Source: Syngnathus acus
Lineage: Eukaryota > Chordata > Actinopteri > Syngnathiformes > Syngnathidae
Direction of reading: 5' to 3'
DNA: 64,000 nucleotides
Assembly (NCBI RefSeq): GCF_901709675.1
Contig: NC_051101.1
Coordinates: 10,002,501 to 10,066,500, forward strand
The number at the start of each line of letters is the position of its first letter. The stretch's first letter is position 1. The translations under genes were made by a program, and so were the position numbers. The notes below the pieces were generated by a model, which saw only the letters and a program-made list of their open reading frames with translations, was not told where the DNA came from and did no database searches. Positions 56,173 through 64,000 of this stretch are shown piece by piece.

Positions 56173-58489
56173 GGCCCCGCCCCCTCCGAGATGGAGAGCA
56201 ACAGGTGAATCATGCTGCTTCATTCATATTCCACAAACGCAATATCCATTCATAGATTCATGCTGATTTATGATATTTTTGTACATTTGAGTCCAAAACC
56301 CCGATGAGTAATGGACACGCTCAGTTACATGAAGGAATTCAATCACTTTAAAAGCACACGCAACAGAAAAGCTTTGGAAAAGTGTACATGACATAATTGC
56401 GTTTATTTTGTTTGATTACTTGTGTTACAATCTTGCCATGTGCATTTTTTTTTTTTTTGACTTGCTGCTTATCCCACCCTACCCTGCTCTGCTTCTATAT
56501 CTTGCATGGTGAGAAATCAAGGGGTGTGAATGTAACCTCGGCTCCCACACTTCATTGCGCGTCTCATTTGATTAACACGGTGTTGCATGAAGACCACACC
56601 TTCACCTTGGATGTCGACTAACAGTTGAGCCTCGGCACTCCGTCGGGGATTGTTCGCCTTTTTTTCCCACTCGATCAAATCCATGTTTTCCATAACTCCT
56701 GCTTGCTGCACTCGGTCGCACCTGTCAGCGCACTGGAAGATGAATTATCAGCAGACTTTGAAAGATTAAGTCTCTCTGCTATGCCCAACTGATTATAGTC
56801 ACGTTGATAAGAGAAAATACTATATCTTAAAAAAAAATGACTCAAAGGAAGTCCAGTGTGGTGTTTAATCATTTTTAAGTCCAATGTCAGTTCTTTGCTG
56901 TTTCATTTTCTCTCCACTGAGAAGAGAATAAATAAAAGAAATAGTTACTTCTGGCATGAAGTAAATAACACGCAACATAAATGGGCTATTTTATTGAGCT
57001 TCACTGGTCATATTCATGCTAGTCATTAGCCTTAATGCTTTCTCCCAAATAGCATCCTTAGCATCTGCTCAGTAAATTAATTTGTGTATGCTAGTGTTTG
57101 CATTGCTTGAGTAGCAACCCTTTTCCTATGTTGTAATAAATTGTGTATCCAGTTCCCTGGTGATAATCGCTCTTTGACGTCACTGGCGTTTTATTTTTAT
57201 TTTTTGCTTATTTTAGAAAATAAGAGAAAGGTGAAGGGAGCTGCCTGCTTTGTCTCATTAAATTGTGATGTGCAATGCTGTATTCAACTTTATAAAAGCA
57301 GCAGTGGGGGTCAATGTCGGACCCCTTGCATGACGAGATCATTAGTGATTGGGCTTAAACAGGAGCTGATCCATGCTGCAAAGTAGACAGACGCAAGACA
57401 CTAAAGAGATTAATGAGGATAAAGTGCAGCCTCTACTTTTGAGCACCAACTTACACTAAGTATATAATAATTTTCTCTTGAAAGGAAAACTTATTGGAAA
57501 TGGGCTCTTATTTGTTTTTTAATTGCTAACTGTTGGATAATTCATCACGACACTTCAGCCATTTGTACCTGTTACACTGAGGTTCTCAAGAGGCCATTTT
57601 GTTTCCATCATAATGGATGTAATTGACAGAGTGGGTGGATTTATTAGCATTCTAGTGGGAGAGGATGTCCCTAATTTGTAAAAAAAAAAAAAGCTCAAAA
57701 GTGGCAGCGAATGCGAAAAAGTAGCAGTGAATCCACAATGTGAAAGTTTTCCCTTTAGGAACCAGGCCACCATCTGCGGAGGGGGAGTGGGGGGGGGGGC
57801 GGGGGATTGGGCCGGTCAGACCGTCTCCTCCTAAAAAAGGCTGGTTGGGTTCCATCTTTGTGGGCAGTAATTCAAAGAGCAGATGGAAAACTTTGCAACA
57901 AGGAGGATGGGATGCGAAATGTGGGGGACAGTGAGTGAGAGAGGTGGGCTGGAAATTACACAGATAGACAGTTTTGTTTTCACTGACAGACTTGTGGTGG
58001 CATTAATGTGTGTGATTAAGCAGACTACTAATGTCGAGGCAACCCTTTTTCCGCTTCTATGCCGGCTCTATTGTGCGTGGACTTGACTATGACTTTAAAA
58101 CATTTTGCATGCCAAATTCCATGAAATGCACACTTCATCACAGCAGGCTCACTGACATCTCCACTTTGCCTTAGCACTCGTTTGCCCCTTGCGCAGCTAG
58201 CTAGCAATTAAAATGAAGATGTTGAAGATTTTACTTTGGATGACAAATTATGTGCATGTTAGGGACTGTGAGGGAAATTTGTCCTCAAGAGCATAGTGCA
58301 TTTTTAATCATGTGTATATTTCTGCCTTTTTTTGTGTGTGTCCACATTTGCTAAGTCAGCATTTTTTGTTGGGCCTGTCATGCACTACAATATTATGTTT
58401 TTGCTGACAATGATAGTAGAAGCAACTGGAGTAACTGAAGATGCATCCAAATAGTTTGTCATTAAGCTATTCCGAATATGGGCAGGGTG
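56173..58489. other. Non-coding DNA, no gene seen
   Basis: Homopolymer runs (A at about 57679, G at about 57791) and scattered short frames only. Confidence 0.5.
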
Positions 58490-58617
58490 ACCATTTTGAA
58501 ACAACCAATCAAGGCTCAGCTTGCAAATCTCACATGATCAAACCCAGAAAACAGGTGATTGGTCGTTACCTGAGCAACCGTGAGGTCATTTTCAGTCGAC
58601 AGCAAGTGGCAAAATAG
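58490..58617. repeat. Second copy of the fold-back MITE
   Basis: Its right half (GATTGGTCGTTACCTGAGCA, then GAGGTCATTTTCAGTCGACA and CAAGTGGCAAAA) matches the right half of the copy at 56023-56172. The left half is more diverged. Confidence 0.6.
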
Positions 58618-58637
58618 ATAGATAAATAAAAACAGAT

Positions 58638-59016
58638 GACTTTGACGCTCAGGGTGAGAAACTCGGTCATCCGGGAGAGACTCGGAGTAGAGTCGCTACT
58701 CCATGTTGAGAGGAGCCAGATGAGGTGGCTCGGGCATCTCATCAGGATGCCTCCTGGACACCTCCCTGGGGAGGTGTTCCGGGCATGTCCCACCGGTAGG
58801 AGACCCCGGGGACGACCCAGGACGCGCTGGAGAGACTATGTCTCTCAGCTGGCCTGGGAACGCCTTGGGATCCCCCGGGATGAGCTGGATGAAGTGGCTG
58901 GGGAGAGGGAAGTCTGGGAGTCCCTCCTAAAGCTGCTGCCCCTGCGACCCGACCCCGGATAAGCGGAAGAAGATGGATGGATGGATGGATGGATGGATGG
59001 ATGGACTTTGACACTC
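58638..59016 (+). mobile_element. 5'-truncated Rex3/RTE-like LINE 3' end
   Basis: An open frame at 58636-58962 encodes the C-terminal end of a fish non-LTR reverse transcriptase (RSQMRWLGHLIRMPPGHLPG, GRRPRGRPRTRWRDYVSQLA, LLKLLPLRPDPG). It is followed by a (GATG)n tail (58972-59004), the 3' end described for Rex3 elements. Flanking GACTTTGACGCTC (58638-58650) and GACTTTGACACTC (59004-59016) look like a 13-bp target-site duplication with one mismatch. The intact frame in this fragment suggests a fairly young insertion. It is dead on arrival because the RT and endonuclease domains are missing. Confidence 0.85.
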
Positions 59017-60481
59017 GTATCATGATATTTAATGGCCACCGGGAGCTCTCACATGAAGTCCTCACAAGTGAAAGTGTGTTGACAGGAGATGATTATATCC
59101 CATCAACATCTCTTCTAGGCATTGATTAAATGCTGAGAGAAATTTGCGCGAACGGCAGCTGTGAAACAGAAAGCCCAATCTTACTTTTAACGGAAAAGTT
59201 AAATCGATATGAAATTGTTGCAAATGAGAAAATTATCAAGGCAATGAATGGCTCTCTGATGCACTGCAGACGACTCGATTCATTTCCTTGCATAGAGGTG
59301 ATTGAACTTCTATTCGTCCATTTTCCACATCTTCTGGTCTTTTATTTAAATTATGACAATCTGTTTGACATCCTGTATTATTTTAATTTGAAACACGCTC
59401 TCGAAATTATACGCAAGGAATGATTGGCCATATCGATTAACATACTGCTTTCGAATGTGCCGACGGTGCTTTTTTGTGTTGATCAATGTCCTCATAAATT
59501 AAAAAAATCTTTGCCTGTGAGCGCAAGCTTCCAAGCTGTAAAGTCTGAAGGCTCCAGGCTACCGCCGCGGCCGTCACGATGCACTCCTGAGGGTGACATC
59601 TTCCAGCCCTGGAAACGATGCCAACACTGACAGATTGACAGTTGTCGTGCTTGCATGGCTAGTCTCCTCCTTTCCCCAGCAGAAGAATCAGCAGCTCTTC
59701 AGCTTTCTTGGCCAAGCATATAAATGTGATATTGATCTTTCAGCAAGTCAATTTTACTCGCATTTGATTCGAGTGACAATTCTGTCTTTGGAGGTTGAGT
59801 TTGACACAAGTGCATGGTGAACATAGACAAAAACGGTGTGTTGAATATACTCAATTTATTTTGTGTAGCGGTCGCACAAAATAAATATTCGATCAGGATC
59901 CAAGATTTTGATGAATTAAAATTGAGTAAATTCAAGAACAACAAAAATCGGTGCATTCCTCCCAGGGGCTTCTGTTAACATTATTCTCTAACAGTTGATG
60001 AGTAGAAAAATGATGTGTCGACTATTCATGAAAATCAGAGAAAAACATCATTTGCAAAATAATTCCGAACGTGCTGAAGTGTAAAACAATGAACATTTGA
60101 CTGCGCATCAAAGCAGAGGAGTTACATCATGCCGAGTGCCGACGCTCCTTGGCCTCTTGCGCTCCGCTCCTGGCATGTGCTGATGAGAAATCCGTCGCTT
60201 TGTAAGCCGCTGGCTTTGCTACAATAGATTGCGCTTCGGTGTTTTAGCCGCTGGATCCATCCAGTAACAACACAAACTGGCGCTTGTAGATAGTGTGGCT
60301 TTAGTGTTGTTCCGCTGTGCTGGTGTGAAGAGTTTCCACTGGTTTTGATGTCGTTTGGCAAAACGAGCCAAGCAACAGCAACAAACACTCGTCTGATGTA
60401 AGAGGTAAATTTGAATCAGACTGTTTAAGTCCCATTGCAAACAAAATATAAAAATGGCTAAAGTTGTGATTTGATTCTACA
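59017..60481. other. Non-coding DNA, no gene seen
   Basis: AT-rich with a short GC-richer island near 59550-59640. No splice-supported exon was recognised. Confidence 0.5.
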
Positions 60482-60489
60482 GTATATGG

Positions 60490-60824
60490 CATAGGTGTCA
60501 AACTCAACGCCCGGGGGCCAGATACGGCCCAACACATCGTTTTATGCGGCCCGCCAAGACAAATTTCGCATGGACTTCATGTGTCAATACTCACGATACA
60601 AGTTGTCTTGTGTAAAAAAAGAGAAATTGCTAGCAATTTTTATTACCATTCATCTTTTTAAAACATTTGAACACTTTTTACTAGTCTATGAGTTCAAAAC
60701 TAGTTAGCAGTTTTTTTTGTAGCTTATTCTGGATATAATATAAAGTGTTGACAGACACAAAGGCCCTCAGAAGGAAAGTATGACTACGATACGGCCCACA
60801 ACAAAAATGAGTTTGACTCCCCTG
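60490..60824. mobile_element. Non-autonomous hAT-like DNA transposon (335 bp)
   Basis: The left end GTGTCAAACTCAA and the right end TGAGTTTGACTCCCCTG form imperfect terminal inverted repeats, with subterminal GATACGGCCCA/GATACGGCCCA blocks. Flanking GTATATGG (60482-60489) and GTATTTGG (60825-60832) fit an 8-bp target-site duplication with one change, the length typical of hAT elements. No transposase. Confidence 0.75.
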
Positions 60825-60832
60825 GTATTTGG

Positions 60833-63800
60833 GGTAGTGTGCAAAACAAAATGCTATCGAGTGTCAATTTAATTCCTCGTGAGGGGTTATATTCAAGATT
60901 ATACATAAATACTACAAAAAGTTAGTTCACTGATTAGAATATTAAAAATCCACTTTTGAGTCAAGCATTTGCTATGTGTGCAGTTATCGGAACTTGCATG
61001 TGAATGACTTTTTGTCCCACTCTTAATGGTTTCAAAAACCGTTGTCAATTATTTATACATAGCGCAAAAGTGTGACGGAACACTCCCCTTTGTGTTAATA
61101 TGTTCCGAGTGTCTCATTACCTAAAGCAATCAGTGCGCATTCCGAAGCCGGCTACAAAAACATCCGACTGTGCGTTTGAAAATGACAACACTATTATACT
61201 CATTATCACTTAAAAGTTCACGCTTTAATTGAGTGATGGCCACGGAAATCTTTCACTGTGTTTCGAAGACCGAGAGTACATTCACACTCTCCTGCTCACA
61301 AGATGTGTAATTATCCAACAAAGAAATAAACCCGGCTATTTCCCGTCTCACCTCCCTCAGGTTCCAGACTACCAAAAGTGGGTCTTGTGGGACCAATGCT
61401 TCAAGCGCCGCTCCTTATCCCGACCCAAAGGAGAAGTTTATATTTAGCCAACCGTGTTCACAGTTCTTCGCCTTTCCCCGGAGTCAACACATTTACAACC
61501 GCATTCCTCGGGCCGTCGTCCTGCGGTGACACGAATAACAAATGTCCGGGGTCAAACGAGTCAGAGTTGAGGATGAGGGGCCGGATTGCGGCGTTAGCAA
61601 CGGAGCAGTTGCCGGGCTATTCTCCGCATGTGAAATCTGAACCGCCGACACTCCCGCTAAAGTCAAAACATTCTCTTCAGGGACATGCTTTTCATGGTGG
61701 CTTGACAGAGATCGCTTTTTTGTCTCGGTGTCATACAAAGCTCTCTAGGGGAAGTGGTATTTCTGGTCTGACGAGTCCCTTTGGGGAAAGAAATTTCTTC
61801 AGTGGGACCCAACCATGAACCCAAACACTTATCACTCTGATCTATCTCAGGCTCATTAGACGGACACTTTGCTATAAACTTTATTACGACAGTGGAAATT
61901 GAAAGGCATTAAAGTATAACAGAGCATGGCTAATGTCTAGTGTGGTGATTTAAAACAGCGGCGCGTTCGAAGGCTTCGCAGCGTGAAATCGTTGTGACTT
62001 TTTATAAAATGCCCTCGCTACCTTGGATTAATCATCGCCGTTGACTCGCCTGCGTTTTTTCCGATCGGTAGCGGCGTCGCGACTCGTCGGTGACAGCCGC
62101 TGCTGCTTCAGCTAGGTTACGACAGGGTCGCGGCAGCTGGAGAAACAAACGCACGAGTCAGCGAATTCTAAATCGGACCGTGCACAATTTTGGTTTTAAG
62201 TCGATGTCATTAAGCAACGCTTTGTTTACGGACCTTTTCACGGGGAGGGCGGCGTTAACGAGACGGCCGATATGAGTTCATCCCAAGGCCGTGATGGTTT
62301 TATTTTCACACGAGCGGTTTCTTGCGGTTTCATCAGTTTGTCTTGGAAATTCACAGTTAGATTTTTTTTTTCGTTATGGTGATTCTCCAGGGGAATTATA
62401 TCAGATTCTCATTTGAATGTAAATAGAGATTTCGAAATATAGATGATTTTCTCGCAAGTCAACCCAAGATGGGTTGGAATCAATGGATAATGGAATCAGT
62501 TGATAGTGGGGGGGGAAAAAAATACTCTGGTCTTTGCTTTGTCTGCCTCAGGTGTTAAAGTGAGACAGAAGAAAAGCAACACCTATTGATTTTTCAAACA
62601 CTGCCTGTCACCGGAGCGCTTGTGTCTTCCTCCTCTTGATGCTCCCCTTTCGATCCGACGTGACCTCCTATCACAAACCTCCTCACGTTGACACGCCTTC
62701 CTCTGGGGATCTCTGGAGTTTCCTCATGACACTGTCATGTATGTGGAAAAAAATTCCAGACACCCAATTCACTTTTTTTTTTTGTTAAACCGTGTCCGTG
62801 TTCGCCATTCATACCACCGGACTCGCCATGATGATTTTTATTACTTTTGACAAAATGTAATACTCAGAGTCGTCATCAACGCTCAATTCTGCAGAGGTGC
62901 TACTGATGAGAAATCCTCACCACCGAAATATGTGCCCTTTTTTTTTTTTTTCCACTTGACTGGGCTATCATGTTGCTTGGAAACGGGGACAATTCCACCT
63001 GGCACTGATGTTAAGCACAGTCTGAGATCTAGAGAAGCGGACTGCTGTGTCTTACCGAGACAAAGTAGCGTTTCTCGCCAGTGCCTCTGACCTCAAGCCC
63101 TCTCGCTGCCTATACGCGAGAAGATTGCTCAGTTATTTGAAAAATAGCTTTTGTTTTCCCACGTCCTGCCAACATGACCCGGGGTGCCAACGGTGGATTT
63201 TACAGGTGCATTCATCTGGTGAGGCTGGAAATGGACTGCACAATTAAAAATAACTTCTTTTCTAACAAATCCTACAATTCTCATGTTTCATGTTGGCTGA
63301 GGAAAAAGAAATCTTTTAAAAGTGCCGACGCCATGACTGTAACGTGAGCCTCGAGGGCTTGCCAAGATCTTCCCCAGGGTAGATTGTTGAGAGTCTACTG
63401 TTTTGGTAATTTCATGTTAATGGGAAACTTTGAGAGAATGAGCCGGAAAAGCTAACGTGAATAGAAAACGTTTCCGCCTCTCTGCCCTCTGTAGCCAAAG
63501 GCTGCAAGCTTGGCCAAATGTATTACAGTAGCACAAAGCCAGAAATATGCAAGAATGTTCCAGGGGGCCCATGGGGTTGTTGTTCGTTAAAAAAAAAAAA
63601 AAAAAACTCAATACCGGATAATTATTGCTTGGGCAAGGTTCTATGTGTGTACTCCCACTGCCCATTTTCCTCTACTTATTGTTACCACCTCATTATAGCA
63701 ACTGTAAATATTTGTTGAATCCTTTTGGCCATTTTGAACTTTTACAAATGACAGCCAAGGGGATTAAAACCGACTGTTTGCTCATCTGCATTGTGTGGAA

Positions 63801-64000
63801 GTGCAAATGAGCACCCTGGTGGTAAATAGAGTACAGCGCACCTCCAAGATTAAAAAAAAATATAATTTTTTTTGCATCCTGTTTGTAGCCAGGTGCTCCA
63901 TACCTCGTGATACTTCTCAGCAGGTCGACCCGGCTTACCCTTATATTTGGTCTGTTTGGACTGCCAGCGTAATTAGAAAGCAGCTTAGTTTGGGATTAAG
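60833..64000. other. Non-coding DNA to the window end
   Basis: No recognisable gene, RNA or complete element. Several homopolymer runs (T at about 62939, A at about 63590). If the exon at 54437 is real, this may be its long first intron. Confidence 0.45.

Noticed and set aside
61378-61818. 146-codon + strand frame
   Set aside because: No domain, compositionally ordinary, and no in-phase partner exon.

Overview
The window is nuclear DNA of a bony fish, probably a percomorph teleost. Vertebrate-type split genes with GT-AG introns, many only 75-400 bp long, C2H2 zinc-finger genes with HTGE(K/R)P linkers, SAND and DCBLD family genes, and fish-type transposon relics (a Rex3/RTE-like LINE end, Tc1-like transposase remains, a short hAT-like element) all fit this. 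No rRNA, tRNA, CRISPR array or prokaryotic feature was recognised. Gene models were built by hand from reading frames, splice consensus and intron phase; all coding exon sums are multiples of three.

Region 1 (1-31 kb) is a cluster of seven C2H2 zinc-finger units, all on the + strand: a partial 11-finger protein (1-2415), a 1308-residue ~20-finger protein (3928-8271), a 6-finger terminal exon (9398-10464) that may share the first exon of the previous gene, a 2079-residue protein with seven fingers, a very basic lysine-rich middle and a C-terminal piggyBac-transposase domain (12056-19431), an 8-finger protein with an AT-hook (21758-23597), an 11-finger protein with a CtBP-type motif and SUMO consensus sites (25087-27308), and a 7-finger protein (28889-30892). 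The first three share an unusual closing finger (HYxxHAxG), and the fourth and fifth share their opening finger module, so the cluster seems to have grown by local duplication.

Region 2 (32-48 kb) holds a divergent pair: a DCBLD-type receptor on the - strand (15 coding exons, 647 residues; signal peptide, CUB, LCCL, F5/8C, membrane span, tail with seven YxxP motifs) and a GMEB-type SAND-domain transcription factor on the + strand (9 coding exons, 458 residues). Their first exons lie head to head about 0.6 kb apart.

Region 3 (50-64 kb) has a small, probably GPI-anchored protein made of two recently duplicated Ig-like exons and a Gly/Ser/Asn repeat stalk (50203-52360), then an isolated signal-peptide exon (54437-54506) that probably starts a gene running out of the window. 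The remainder is gene-poor and contains short transposon relics.

The most unusual item is the zinc-finger/piggyBac fusion: a captured transposase domain that keeps its fold markers and C-terminal Cys/His finger, has lost most catalytic acidic positions and is broken by introns, joined to a DNA-binding and chromatin-type protein.
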